This document shows, in pieces, positions 33,523-46,355 of a stretch of 64,000 nucleotides of DNA (position 1 is the stretch's first letter; the number at the start of each line of letters is the position of its first letter). The notes under the pieces were generated by a model. The model searched no databases and was not told where the DNA came from. It saw only the letters and a program-made list of their open reading frames with translations. Source of the DNA: Blasia pusilla. Its lineage: Eukaryota; Marchantiophyta; Marchantiopsida; Blasiales. The stretch covers positions 38,006,001-38,070,000 of the forward strand of contig CM114271.1 in the NCBI GenBank assembly GCA_050084515.1, in the 5' to 3' direction. The position numbers and the translations under genes were made by a program.

Positions 33523-36500
33523 ACATGGAGAGGGCTTTGATTCAGAGTAGGAGCCAAGACTTGGTTGGAGTAGGACTAGTGGAGATGTTGCATGGAGAAT
33601 ATGCATTTTCCATTGTCATGCCCACCAAGAAGAATGTGCATGGCATCGTGACGGATAGGCGGATGTGTGGAGATTATATATCCCAACAACATTAAAAATA
33701 CGACCTATCAATCATTTAGAAGATGAACTAGTCTTTACTAAAGGGTATTGATAGATATGCCATGCCCACTCTTGAGGAGATCTTTGATGTCATAAAAACC
33801 AGGACAATTCTTCAGGTGTGGAGGAGGCGATTGGGATGCAAAGGTCTTGATTCATTGGATTCATTGAGTTCTTGAGTGACACGCCCATACCATGACATGG
33901 AGAGGGCTTTGATTTAGGAGCCAAGACTTGCCAATCTGATTGGAGGATATGCATTTTCCATTGTCATGCCCACCAAGAAGATAGCATTTTGGGGCATCAA
34001 TCCTCACGAGAAGGATTGTTTGTACTAGTGGCGATTCTTACCATTCGGGTTAAAGATCGTCCCGACTAAGTTTTAGAGGGTCATGGATAGGATCTTGGCA
34101 GGTCTGGATTTTGCTAGGTGTTATATTGATGACATCGTAGTCTTTAGCGCCACGGTTGAGGAGCATGAGCGATATCTAGAGGATATGTTTCGACCATTAC
34201 AGTTACATGGGTTGGAGCCACATCCAGGAAAGTGCAAGTTCTTCTATGACTAGATTGAGTACTTGGGTCATACGATATACCCATGTGGCCTTGGTGTACA
34301 AAAGATAGAGCTAGAGGCTATTTCACGTATTCCATGCTCTAGAGATGTGATTCGAGTTCGTGCATTCATGGGATTGGCAAACTTCTATCGACGGTACGTC
34401 AAGGGTTTTAGTTCGATTGCAAAGCCACTAACCTTGCTGACCAAGGTGGATCAGAAGTGGCACTGGGAGGATGAGCAAGAGAGAACATTTCAGCTGCTCA
34501 AGGACAGATTGACGTCCGTGCCCATATTGAGGAGATTGATCAGGGGGAGTCCTTTCTAGTTGCATACCAATTGGAGCATGTTGGGGCTTGGAGCCATGCT
34601 CATCCAACATGACGATGATGGTAGAGAGTTCGCGGTGGCTTACGCTAGTCGCTCGAACAACGCTGCAGAGGCAAAGTATAACTTGTATGAGGGTGAGTGC
34701 TTGGCTATGATGTGGGTTTTTGTACATTTCAGGTGTTATTTATTCGGAAACCATCATTACTGATCATCAACCACTTAAGTGGTTGATGGAGTCTGACAAG
34801 CTTACAAGGAAGCTTGCGAGGTGGGCCCTTTTGTTGTAGGAGTATGACTTCCTGGTGGTGCATAGACCATGGACGCTCAACCAAGATACTGATGGTTTGA
34901 GCCATAACCTATGCTTGAGTCAGCGAGATGCGACTGGAGCTTGTTGGCATGGTGAGAGCGATGAGGAGTTGGTGCCAAGATGGCGCGCGTTAGGATATTT
35001 GGGCTTGTTGGCTGTGGAGAGCCTGATTGTTGAGACTTCAATGGCGAGGTCTGATGAAGAGTCCTTAGATCCAGAGTCCGGTGAGGAGACAATAGATGGC
35101 CGAGACATTCACAATGATGGAGTGGTTTGCAGTACCTGTATACTAGAAGCATCGCGAGCACATTGGGTGCTACAGAGCGGGATCGGATCCTACAGCAAGC
35201 CAGACAGTTCTGGTGGGAGGGGACACATGTGTTGCGAGTTTGGGGGGCTGGTAGAGTGCGTGTAGTGCCTCATCCTTTGTAGAGAGCACGTGTAGTGCAT
35301 CATGCCCACAAGGAGTTGGGTCATTTTGGAGTGAAACGGACGTACAACTTGCTTCAGCTACAATATTGGTGGCAAGACATGTAGACTATTTTTCAACATT
35401 TTGTTGCGAGATACATGTTGTGTGATCGAGTCCAAGCATCATTCAATGCTCCGACTCCACAGTTGTATCCACTTCCAATCATGGATTTAGGTTAAAGATG
35501 GAGTTTGGATTTTGCAGGACCTTTGCCTTTAACGAAGCGCCATAGTCGTTATGTGTTGGGGATGGTCGAGCACTTCTTGAAGTGGATAGAGTTGGTTGCA
35601 TTTCTTGACAAAGCGAGTGAGGGAGTAGCATATACCTTCCTAGATCGAGTGTTAAGTCATTACGGCGCACCAGCTGAGGTGTTGACAGACTAGGGTACAG
35701 AGTTTTGTGGGGAGTTTCAGGCTTTGTGTGATCAGGTGCTGATTGACCACCGCACCACTTCGCAAGATCATCCTGAGGTGGATGGATTAGCGAAGAGGGT
35801 TATGTTGACGGTGCAGAGAAGATTATGCAAGCATGGCTTGCAAAGAGATCATCTTGGAGATTGGGACCTCCAGTTGCTGTGGTTGGCGATCGGATACAGA
35901 TTCAGCAGATAAGCATCCTTAGTGTCTTTCTCAGCATACTTGCTATTTTATGGTCGAGAGCCAGATTTACCTGCGGCCATTCATCAAGATGTTGGTGAGG
36001 TGTTGAACCTTGATGACCTTGATGTATGGATGCGAGCATGTTCTCTGACGGCTGAGTTATTTCGGAGAGTGATGCCCATGGCGTTTGAGAACTTGGCCAT
36101 TGCGTAGCATCTAGATACATTGAGGTATGCGACTATTTGAGGAGGTGGTTATCAACCTACTATTTGGAGGTTTCATTAGGGAGACTATGTATACTTGCAG
36201 CAAATGGCACCCACGACGTTGGATGCAACTCGAGGACGCACCATCTTAAGAGTGCGTGAGATTTTGCCATCTGGTGTTCTCTTATTCGAGGGACGGGATG
36301 GTATGGTTTGGAAGGACCATGTGCGTAACTATGCGTCATGTCACCTTCCTAACATTGACAGTATAGTTGATCCGAGCTTAGCAGTAGTTCTTGCAAGCTT
36401 GTGATGTATGTTGTGTGGTTCCGCTCGTGGTGTAGCCACTATGGTCGTCTGTGATGGATGTTTGAGAGGATGGCATATGGCAGGTCTGACGCCACCTCTC

Positions 36501-36545
36501 ACCAGGGTTCCTCATAGACGATGGATGTGTCCCAAATGTACATAG
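33523..36545 (+). mobile_element. Ty3/gypsy pol with C-terminal PHD finger, copy 1 (decayed)
   Basis: In order: a degraded RT start (VMPTKKNVHG at about 33630, RRMCGDY), GINPHEKDCLY and LPFGLK, RT active site RCYIDDIVV (34119-34145), QIEYLGHT-type connection (here with a stop), FMGLANFYRRYVKGFSSIAK, RNase H (LGLGAMLIQHDDDGREFAVA; the first catalytic Asp is Asn in HTNWS), integrase zinc region, integrase core (LDFAGPLPLT, VLSHYGAPAEVLTD, EVDGLAKR) and LLFYGREPDLPAA, then the integrase end ILPSGVLLFEGRDGMVWKDH and a PHD finger. More than ten stops or shifts break the frame. The 5' LTR, gag and protease are missing. A purine tract AGGGGGGTGA at about 36718 precedes the 3' LTR. Confidence 0.85.
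36405..36545 (+). pseudogene. PHD finger at the end of Ty3 integrase, copy 1 (damaged)
   Basis: Directly after an in-frame TGA comes CMLC...VVCDGC LRGWHM, with a final MCPKCT and stop. The spacing fits a C4HC3 PHD zinc finger, but the Cys after the His (WHMxC) is Gly here. PHD fingers read histone tail methylation; on an integrase this could guide insertion. See the intact copy at 57328. Confidence 0.75.
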
Positions 36546-36727
36546 AGTAGATAGTTCTAGACTCCAACTTGTGTCTGTGACATGGATGATAAGAAGGTGA
36601 CTAACGATGGGGCTACCTGAGCACCCGACCTTTTTGCTCTTAGCGTTCCAAAGATGTATGTCATGGTAAGTAGGGAAAGATGACTATTTGGAGTAAGAGG
36701 GACCTAACCATGAGCTAGGGGGGTGAT

Positions 36728-37490
36728 TGGAGATATTTTTTTACTTCTTGTCTCGTTGTTTGGATACCATGAGTTAGCATGGGATCGTACGTGTTTGTGT
36801 GTATGTTTGGCGAAAGCGATATATGTTGTGTAGCGATGTGTATGCGCATGACAGTTGTCACAAATTTTTAGGATAGATCAGAGAATTGGGTAGAGCGCCT
36901 TTGTGAGTAGAGAAGGATAGACTTAGGAGGTCGAGGATGACCTCCTAAGGTCTTGGGAAACTTGAGAGAACAGGTTTCCCCTTCGTTTCAGCTCATTTGG
37001 AGCCATATCGAGAAATTTATTTTTTTGGGTAAGTTTCCATATTTGGTAGAGTTTACTTTCCACTTTGGCAAGTGGTCCTTGACCCGCTATAGTAGGTCAA
37101 GAGCCAAGGAGGTGACCTGCAAGCATAGGTTACCAAGGAGAGAGCTTGGGAGAGGGAAGGGGGTATACCTCCAAGAGAGAGAGGTTGAGAGCTCATTCTT
37201 TCTTTGTTGAACCTCTTGGCATGAGGCGGCGGAGCTATGATCCCTTGCCTTGTGAGTGTAATCTAAGCCTCTCATTAGGAGACTGGGTTTGGTTTGATAT
37301 TGAGAGCGACATGTGAGGATGCACACATTTTAGAGCTATGGTATTGACAGAGATTGGATCTACTTTATTTAATTGGAGATATTTTGGTACTTCTTGTCTC
37401 GTTGTTTGGATACCATGAGTTAGCATGGGATCGTGTGTGTTTGTATTTATGTTTGGCGACAACGATGTATGTTGTGTAGCGATATATATA
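36728..37490 (+). repeat. Compound LTR after Ty3-PHD copy 1
   Basis: Two 126-bp type direct repeats, 36728-36853 (TGGAGATATT ... GCGCATGACA) and 37374-37490 (end cut off), enclose 520 bp. The left repeat follows a polypurine tract, as a 3' LTR should. The same arrangement is found at 57657-58424 with a 516-bp inner part. It is either one LTR of about 770 bp with internal duplicate ends or a TRIM-like element; no primer site is visible after the left repeat. Confidence 0.7.
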
Positions 37491-38583
37491 CCTCTTGGCA
37501 CCAACGTTGGACTCGTTTTGGTTCTCTCCCGCTCTCGATGACCCATCCCCACTAGAAATTTCCCTTGGATGACGAAGATAATAATATCTTAAAAAATATA
37601 AGGGAAAGAAATGTACGGGTTGAGATAAGAAAATACCGAAAATAGAATGACACGAGATGCTAAAACCATGGCTCTGAATGTGTCGGTGCGTGAATGATGG
37701 AAGTTTAGGGTTGGGCTCTCAAAGGGAATAGGTAGATATGGGCATGTTTAGACAAGATTCCTTGATCATCTCCACATCCCCGATGTGCTAAGGAGAACCA
37801 ATGAAACAAATCAAAACACTCGGGTCTATGAATAGAAAATTTCAAAATCACCAAACGAGTTTGGTGAAACAAGAAATTTCCACACTCACAAGCACTCACC
37901 TAATGTGGAGTCAATTAGAGTTAATTTAAGATGTAACAAGGACTGCAAATATCCAAGTTGGTCCCAAATAAAATCCAGGTACTCCCAAAAGGCACCCAAG
38001 GGATTTCTCCAGAATTCCTAGTAACCTTGAAAGACCTTACCTATGAAGGCACCATAAAAATTTGGACCCAAATCCAAAATATCACTAAAAAACTGGATAA
38101 ATAGGAGAAATACCTGATAATTAGGTAATTAACTCCTTAACCCCCCTCCATATGTACATTTTTGGGGCCTCTTGTGGGCCCTTCCCTTATGGGTTTTACC
38201 CAAAAGGGAGAAAAGGGGAAGGGGAGGGGGGAAGGGGAGGGGAGGGGGTTGGGGCCAAGTTCAAACTTGGCCCCAACCACTCAAAGGACACCACGTGTCC
38301 CCACAGAGCAGACACTTGGGTTGTACGCAAGCCCTAGAGCCTGCATGCGGGCTAGGCTAGAAGCGACGAATCAGAGAGCGCGACACGGCTCAATTTGTCT
38401 GCGATGCGGGCCCAATCAGAAAATAGGCGTCAGGCGTGATGCGCACTAGCCAAGAAAGGGCAGATTGGTCGACGTATGCGGGCCCAAGTGCGGGTCGCAG
38501 GCAACGCAGGGTGAAGGAGCCCGCACCCGGGCCCGCACGGATATTTGTCCGCGGACACAGACAAGTCCGCGTGCAACCTTGCT
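37491..38583. other. Spacer with G-rich tract
   Basis: No gene. From 38205 to 38262 the plus strand is a G-rich run (GGGGAAGGGGAGGGG pattern) that could form G-quadruplexes. It is followed by a GC-rich stretch up to reverse transcriptase copy B. Overlapping glycine/arginine-rich open frames are composition artefacts. Confidence 0.5.
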
Positions 38584-40910
38584 TCCAACAAAAGCCTTAG
38601 TTATGGCTTATCCCACTCAATATGCCAATCATGGGAGGCCTTCAATACAACAAATTTTTTTACGAAGTCCACTTTTGGGGCAAGTTGGTGAGTTTTCATG
38701 TGCGGCTCGAGCATTGGATCCTCTCTCTCCGGCGGTACCAAGTGTAGACATAGTGGCTCTCTTAGAAGCTCTTAATTCTCCTTTAATTGGTGATGCACCA
38801 CCTCTTTTGGAAGACTATACTACTCATCTTGACTTGGAGGTTTTCACAAGGGATTTTCTTCATACTCCTCGCTTATGAGCAAGCGGGCTATTAGGGATGG
38901 TTTTTGAGCATCTCCACGATTGCTTTATCCGGAAAGATTCAACAAGTGGCTTTGTCTCTCTATTTAGAAGGTGTGTATACATATTGCAGCATGTCGTCTC
39001 CCATGCTCTATCTCTAGGCTCTTAGGGTCTTGTCTTTTGTTGACTATGGATAAGTCTCCTTCAAGTGTCCGCCCTTTGGCTATTGGAAAGGTTTTATACC
39101 GCTTGGTTAGTCGATCCCTGTGCTTGCAATATTCTCTTCACTCTAGTGCCCACTTCTATCCTCATCAATTTGGAGTGGCAATCCCTGGTGGTTGTGAGAG
39201 TGTGGTGCATGGGATTGGCTCCAGCGTGGGTAGCAATTCAAGCCGATGTGGCTAACGCATTCAATTCAGTTTCTCGTGGGACCATCTTTGAAGAGTTATG
39301 TTGTGTATGAGGGTAACTTGCGAGTCTCATTCCATTTTTTTGCTCCTTCTAGGCCCATGATATGCCCATTATCTATTCCCATCATGCTTCTTCCGCAGAA
39401 TATAGTATTTATTCTCCCATCAGCTTGTGTCACGTGTCAAGGTGATCCCATGGGTGCCCACTATTTTCCATTGCCCATTTTTGTGCCTTTTGAGCATCAG
39501 CCCAAGCATTTCCATCTTGTTTTTTCCCTTCTATGGCTGATGACATGCACATTAGAGATCGTCCTTCTGAAGTGGTTCCTGCTTATACACATTTTGTGGA
39601 GCAATTCTATTTCTTCAACCTGAAAGTCCACCATAGTAAATGTCAGGTAAAGTCTCCTTCATGCCTTCCCTCAAGATTCACCCCACCTACTCTTGAAGGG
39701 GTCAAAGTTCTTACATCTGTTGGCCTCTTTTGACGCTTCTATCTTGGCAATTTTTGGTCAACTTCTTGGCCCAATACATTTGACAGAGAGGATGATGTCT
39801 TGGCTTCACCACAAGCTATCTTGATTATTTCTTTTGGAGGGGTGGGGCTTTCTTCCATAGCCGCATATGCTTCAACAACTTATTTGGGGAGTTGGCATTG
39901 GTGGCACCAATTATGGCTTCAAGGTTTCTCCAAGGAGATACACCTATCTTGATGGATCATGTCGCCCATGTAAAGGAGGGGGACTTGTTTTTTCAACAAC
40001 AATTGAGATCTACCGAAACTATTCTTCTTCTTGCTACACTAGAAATTCTATCCCCTTTCAATCAATTGATTATAGAAGGCCTTCATCAACTTCAAGAGCA
40101 TATCTCTGAGAATCTGCACCAAATAAACTTTTCCAGCATTCTCTCTTAGGCAACCTCTAACGCTCATAGAGCTCGTCTGTGTTAATGTGCGGGTACAAGA
40201 GCGGGGGCGGGGCTAACTACAAATCCTCTTATTCTTCCATTTAATTTTCCTCGAAATATATTCTCGACAGCTTTGCGGTTACGTCTTGGACTTCCCCATC
40301 CTTCTTTGCTAGGTATGCCAAATTGTATATGCGGAGATCCCATTGATGCAAAGGGTATCCATGTTCTCCCATATGCACATGCTAGAGAACAAATGACCAC
40401 ACATGATGTCATTAGAGATGTGGTAGGAGCGCTAGTTCATACACTATTGGGCAAGAGCAGCTCCATGTCCTACCTTCAACCACACAAGCAACCTGTCATT
40501 GGAGAGTTGATCTTGTTATGTCTCGAGGTGGATTCTAGCTAGACACTAGGTAATATGGTGGTTGCTGATCCAACACGTTCTAACTTGGTCTGTCAAGCCG
40601 CAGTACCAAAGGTTTGGCGGTGGAAGCAATAACAAGAATCAAGGAGTTAAGTTATGCTGTGAGGCATGCGACTGACAAATTTATTCCTTTTGAAATGGAA
40701 GTATTTGGTCATTTACATGTGTCTTTTGATATTTTCATGAATATATGTGCTCACCACTCCCTTGATAATCATCACCTTGCCCCTTCTCGTAGTCCTTCTC
40801 TCTCTGTAGTTACTATTTATTTTCAGCATGCATTTCAGTGGCCTTACAACACGCAAAAATCTCGGCATTGATACGTCATGCGGAGGTGGTGGGGAGTCGC
40901 TCTCCTTGTC
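38584..40910 (+). mobile_element. Non-LTR-like reverse transcriptase element, copy B (most complete)
   Basis: Same family as copy A, starting with a shared segment (ATGCCAATCATGGGAGGCCT). Reverse transcriptase blocks SSVRPLAIGKVLYRLVSR (about 39061), DVANAFNSVSR (about 39243) and MADDMHI (about 39533, the ADD of motif C) are split by many stops and shifts. Unlike copy A the C-terminal end is kept: FGGVGLSS, then LRLGLPHPSLLG, a CICGDPIDAKGIHVL zinc-like motif, a His (THDVIRDVVG), MVVADPTRSNLV and KFIPFEMEVFGHL, ending QHAFQWPYN at about 40850. The VVADPTR...FxPxExEVFG arrangement resembles an endonuclease-like domain, as in RLE-type non-LTR elements (inference). An AATAAA lies at 41067. Not functional. 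Confidence 0.8.
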
Positions 40911-41204
40911 GTTCGTTCACTAATGTTCTTTTCAGAGTTGTTTTAGGCTAAGAATCGTGTAGCTTGTTGAGTACGTGTTAGCTAGTTGCCCTTTTCTTTT
41001 TTCATTCCAAGATGAAATTTTTTACTCCTCTTTTGAAATGTTATTACCTTTCTTTGTCCTCCTTATAATAAAGTGGATATTATTTTCAAGATTGTAGACA
41101 TGATTGCAGTTTTCAACGCTTGGTATGTCCCGTCCCGCTGGATAAGATGCCCCAATAATAGGTCACAAAGTGTGGTGCTTCGCGTTGTAGTCCATGTTGT
41201 GCTA

Positions 41205-42792
41205 CAGTCAATTTGCATCTAGACTTCCTAGTCCGTGAGGTTGTTGTCAGCTCCCCTCAAACTTTGATTGTGAGACTTTGGACGTGGGCAATCGGCGAGC
41301 GACAACTTGCAAGCTACTATTTGAAAGACTGGAGCTGCCTCTCAATGTTCGTTTCAGAATGCAACCATGGGACAAATGGTGAAGATAGAGGGGGCATAAG
41401 TTCGTAGATAATCACAGACCGCTTCTTCAAGTACTGCAAGCCTCAAGTCTGATGGACATGGAGGAGCTTTCGGGATGGATAAAGCTCAAGAAAGGGTTGA
41501 TAGAGGAGCACCTTCTAGGAGCGTGGCGGCGGTTTTACGCCGGTGTGATTTGAAATTGGTGAGCGACTTCAACACCATAGTTGAGGCTTGTGTTGGTTAC
41601 GAACGTCAGCCGTGCATGGAGGGTGTGGCCCAAGCGCACGCATATTGTTGGATGAGTCCTCATTGCCAACGAGTCACCGCTTAATCAGTATATAGGTTTC
41701 CACCACAAAATGGGACAGGTCATTTCCCCTTTTTCTCCGGACTAAAGCCCGCGTCAGCTTAAGAAATTAAGCTGGCTTCGGTCATCTGTAAACAATTGGG
41801 AGGTTATTTCGACTTTCATACCTCATCGTCACGTTCATCAGAGTAGTGGCAAGAGAAGTTATTGAGTCTGGGAAAGTTGATCAACTGTCTAATTCATTCC
41901 TGAACTAGCTTCGAGTCTCACAAGTCGCATCCATATGAAGAATCTATGTAGGTGCCCAATCCTCCCTCCAAACTTTTCTTCTCTTGCAAAAAAGCGCCGA
42001 TCAAAGGTACCGGTAGAGAGACTCCTTTACTGCGGAGCCATTATCCTATCTTAATCACCAGTAGAAGTTCGTCTTCAACACGACAGACAAGCTGGAATTT
42101 GAGAAATAGTAACGGACTTCCAGCTTGAGATGCATGTGTGGTACGGCCCATCAAAATTTCAGCGTTCACTCACAACTACAGTCGCTATGCTTTCTGTCGA
42201 TCCCCATTTACAAACTTTGTATTTCTTCTCACAGGTGAAAGTAATGCTTGCCAACCACTTCACGTTGAGAACCAACCCCAAGTTATAGCACGTAATTGTA
42301 GTTCTTGGCACACATTCTAGAGAGTGCTCGCGAAGGAAACTCGGAAGGAAACTCACAAGTCCATTCTCGAACAAGTTTTGCGTCGTTCTAACAACAGTCG
42401 GTGCAGTTTTCCTGATCATGATTGTGTACTGTTGAAGGATTGCCAACCGAAAAGACTCAAACAAAAAGACGAAAGGCCATGGAGGAGGAGTTCTAGTTAC
42501 GGTCCCCGTACCTGGAATCACGTGGAGTGCAGCTCATCAACGAAAGTTATTATACAACAACTCAGTACTCAATTTCCTATAAGAGATGAGGACGACGAGC
42601 ATCTTACAAAAAAGATTACTAACGTGACCTTCGGAGACGGCACTTACACCGACTCGGGGCAGAAGCACGCGGTATGTGAGATTATGTGGGAGATACGAGC
42701 TCAGTTCCAATGGAAAGCATAAGACGTGCTTCTCATCAACAATATTGTTGTCCTATATGCAAGAAAAATCTTGGCCTCGCCGGTGAAGTGAA
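41205..42792 (+). pseudogene. Dioxygenase pseudogene, inverted duplicate of 49093-51031
   Basis: The order of the dioxygenase gene at 49.1-51.0 kb is repeated here on the opposite strand, including flank (CAGCTCCCCT...ACTTTGA) and intron sequence, so it arose by DNA duplication and not by retrotransposition. Exon 1 is recognisable by LSGWIKLKKGLIEEHL (about 41472) and LNQYIGFHHKMGQ (41680-41718, the metal-site HHE changed to HHK). Exon 2 is ruined (stops after TTTTCTTCTCTTGC). Exon 3 starts at about 42430 and retains FGDGTYTDSGQKHAVCEIMW and WEIRAQFQW before a stop in place of Glu. Several shifts and a shortened second intron confirm it is dead. Confidence 0.85.
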
Positions 42793-44888
42793 ATTCGCGG
42801 TGTAAAGAAGGGAATCAATCGATGGCAGCGAAAGGTGGTAACAAATCATGTCGTCATCATGGATGCAATCGCTATCTCTGAATATCTCTTGAAAACAAAT
42901 AAAAGAGGAACCGGTATGGCTCCTCGGAAATAATGGAAGGATATTCTCCCCCCTAACACTTAGATTAAATCTCACGGATAGGGAAAGATGCCTTTTCATC
43001 TTTTCGTGTTGACATCATCATGTGATAACCCACTCTTTTGAACATTTTGTAGTTGGGATGCTTTTTTACATAAATAGGTAAAAGTCTTTATGAAGGAAGA
43101 TTTCAGATTTCGTAAAAGATTGTAAATATGAATATAGGAAGAGAAATAGTTGGAAGAGTACTTGATAAGGTTAGTCAGTGAAACTCCATTGAAAAGACAA
43201 GGAGACTGGAAGATCAGGGAATTATCTTGGAGGAGTGAGAATTGTTGTAAAAGTAGGAAAGAAGAAAGACAGGGAAGAAGAAGGAGAGTCGCGAGTGCTT
43301 TGTAGCGAAGACTGCATAGAAGACCGAAATGTGGAAAGATGGTTAAGACTGTTAAACAAAGACCTCTAAAATACTTCTTCTTTGCAATAGAAGATCCAAG
43401 GGAGTCTTTGTGCGAAGATTGTGAAGACTACAAAGACCATAAATAATGAACGGTCGCGGAAAATTCAGAAGGTAGAAATGGACTGGTGCCATGGTTTCGT
43501 TGGAAGAGGAAACGACACCCACCAATTTAAGGCAAGTGGAGGGTTAGAGAGTCTGAACCAAAGGGTGAACAATTAGAAATCTAGATGAGAATAGGAAACG
43601 AAATGTATAAAGACTACTTAAAGAGTAAATCAGAAGAGGGACGGATCATTCCCTTATGTTTTGCATTTTCAGTACTATTGTTGATTGTTCTTGAGGGATG
43701 GTCCGAATCAAAGGGTCTCGTGCACTCTAAAGCTTGTATTACTTTGTAGTTTCCTCTCCTCCACTCTTTGATGCAGTAGAAGTGTCTTCTCTCATTCTTT
43801 CAGGTGTGCAGAGTGAATGAAAATCTTATTGGGCTGCAGTATGGATGAGAATTGAGTCTTTGGTTTAAGGATCCCAAAGGATAATCAGGAAGAGCGTAGG
43901 AAAGTTGTTAGACAGTGAGTAATCTGCCATGACAGATTCAGTTCTGAAAGTAGGATGAGCCGCCACCTTCTTGAGGTCTCTTTGAGGTCTTCGTTGGAAT
44001 TTTGGTATCCAAGATTCGCAAGATTCTTCCCTTGCACTTGAGAAGAGTTGCACTTGGAGGGAAGACAACAATTTAATCTTTGGTACGAGAGAAGATTGTG
44101 TCGTTGTGTTTAGTGCTTAGTGAAGCAGAAATTCCTTACAAGTCTTATAAAACCTCTATTTACTCAGGAAACAATGATATCTTGGGAAGGAACTTAATAC
44201 TTTGCGATTAAAGGAGTACATTTTCCTTGAGTTGTACATTACACATCTCTCCATCATGGTTTTTGTTTTCTTTATGGCACGCGGTTTATTGTGTCGGTCT
44301 TTTAGAGTTTTTACTTGGCCGAAAAAAGATACTTTTTGAATGAAATGGAAGGTAAAATTCTAACGAGTTCCTTTCCGCCAATTATCTTTTGAATTTTCTA
44401 TTTTTTGAAACACTTGATTTATGATATTTTTGAGGCTGCCCGGCTAGTTTCGAGGTTTCCGGGCAAGTTTCACACGCCCGGGAAACAAGCATATAAAATT
44501 TTCTGGCCTTCTTTGGACTTTAGTGCAGATCTGCAAGACCATACAATAGGTCAAAAAACTATTTAACTTTGGAGTTTGGGTTGTGGCCTATGTCTTCCCC
44601 TTCAACTCAAACCCCCTTCCTTATACCAACTTATGCTAAACCTTTGCATGCTTCCTATTAATTGGGAGCTAAGGATCCTTCCCCTTCATAAGACATTCAA
44701 CCTTCTAAAATGAAGCTTCAATATATTAAAAAGGGTCCCTTATTACCCTTCTCCCCACTTACCTTACACATTCATAACTTCTACACTTGGAGATATATCT
44801 ACATCTTAAGACTCTAGTGGAATATCCTTGCATTGTTAGAAACATATTTATCTGGATTTTAATATATATACCTAAAATTTGTTGAATT
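42793..44888. other. No gene recognised
   Basis: Over 2 kb of purine-rich then AT-rich sequence with only short frames. Between 43080 and 43640 the plus strand is strongly G/A biased. A small CCCGGCTAGTTTCGAGG / CCGGGCAAGTTTC repeat lies near 44440-44480. I see no transposon protein or RNA gene. Confidence 0.5.
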
Positions 44889-46292
44889 TTTTCAAAAATT
44901 TATAGATTCAACCAACGAGTCATCGTAGTCTACTACTTTCCCCTCTAATTCAATCCTAAGAACTGCATCCAAATGGCTTGTCATTAATCTATTACGATTT
45001 TTAATCTTCATCATATTTTGCATAGAGAAAGCTCTTTTACAAATAGTTGTGCTCACACATTTTACCCTACAAATATTGGCTAAAATGAGGAGGTTGGAGA
45101 ACTTACATTGCAGGGATGGGCTCCAACTTACCATAGCCCAAAAATCCCCAGAGTTTCTTTTTCCACTTTATGGTGGCCATGAGTTTAAATGATTGAAACT
45201 CTTGTTTCACAACTCTTGGATTCACTAGTCTAAGAGCACGTTGCAATTGACTTCTTAAGGCCAAATCCCTTCCAAAAGTTGCACAAACATCATCCACATA
45301 CTTACAACCCCAACTATTTAGTCATACTTACCTTGAAGGCAAAAACACTCTAAGCAAATGCTTTTGAAACAATAGACCGGTCTCTAAATCCTTTCCACTC
45401 CTATCCCCTATCATTTCAATGTTATGGTACTTTCTGCCCCTAACCTCAAATTGTATACGTGCAGAGAAGGTAGAAACATGAAGATGAGGATATTCCATCA
45501 CAAAGTTCATTGTAATAGAAGCTATTTCCAAATTCAAAATACTACCAATATTACTAACCTCTAAAAACTTGTATTTTATTACTCAAGTTAGCAAGAAGAA
45601 ACAAGATATTTTCCTAAAAGTACAATTGGTAAATCATTTGAAACGATCTCTCTTTGCTATACATATTGGCATCATCACCATCATATTTAGAGGGGAAAAT
45701 ATCCCTGAAATATGTAAGCACTGATTCCAATCAGTCACACAAAGTAGTGACGGCTTGCCAACGTGACAATTGATGAATTTTTTTATACCTCTTCACAACT
45801 CTTCGAGAGTCATTCAACTTCTCTTGCAAAGTCGCGAGACCACACTTCTTCTTTGAAGACCTTCTGAAATATGTGGCTACAACATTCAAGATCACATCTA
45901 CTTCTGTAGATATATCTTTACAACATATTACCCCTTTGGATGTTAGAGGAGCAAGGTTAGTCCTATGTGTGACACAATGTATAGAGAGCATGAAAGATTC
46001 ACCTTCTGCTTTAGTTGAGATGCAACTCCATTTTGACTCTCCACCATGGCGGAGGTTCCGTTAGAACCAAAGGCCAACATCTTTGCTTTATCTAGTCTTG
46101 AATCTTTTAGCAACTAAAAAAGATTACTAGTAATTGCATTTGAACATTTCTCTAGACATTGTAACAATCCTATGAATGAACTCTCAACTTGGTCCTTGTC
46201 CCAATACTTTACAAACACAAAAAGATGTGTTGTAATAGATATATTAGTAGACTCGTCAATCATGATCCCAAAGAACGTAGACTGTTGAACTT

Positions 46293-46350
46293 TACAAAGG
46301 GTGCTTCTAAGAAGAACTTGGGTAAGTTCTTCTTAGAAGCACCCTTTGTA
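46293..46350. repeat. Perfect hairpin, 27-bp arms
   Basis: Arm 46293-46319 is the exact reverse complement of 46324-46350, with a 4-base loop GGGT. Copy 1 of the same gene has only one arm-like segment, so the palindrome was created in this copy. Confidence 0.95.
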
Positions 46351-46355
46351 GGGCT

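Noticed and set aside
36728-37490. Simple TRIM element as sole explanation
   Set aside because: No primer site follows the left 126-bp repeat, while a polypurine tract precedes it at both loci, which fits a 3' LTR of the Ty3 element better; kept only as the alternative.
38152-38449. Overlapping Gly/Arg-rich frames near 38.2 kb
   Set aside because: Three frames are open at once because of the G-rich tract, a composition effect.
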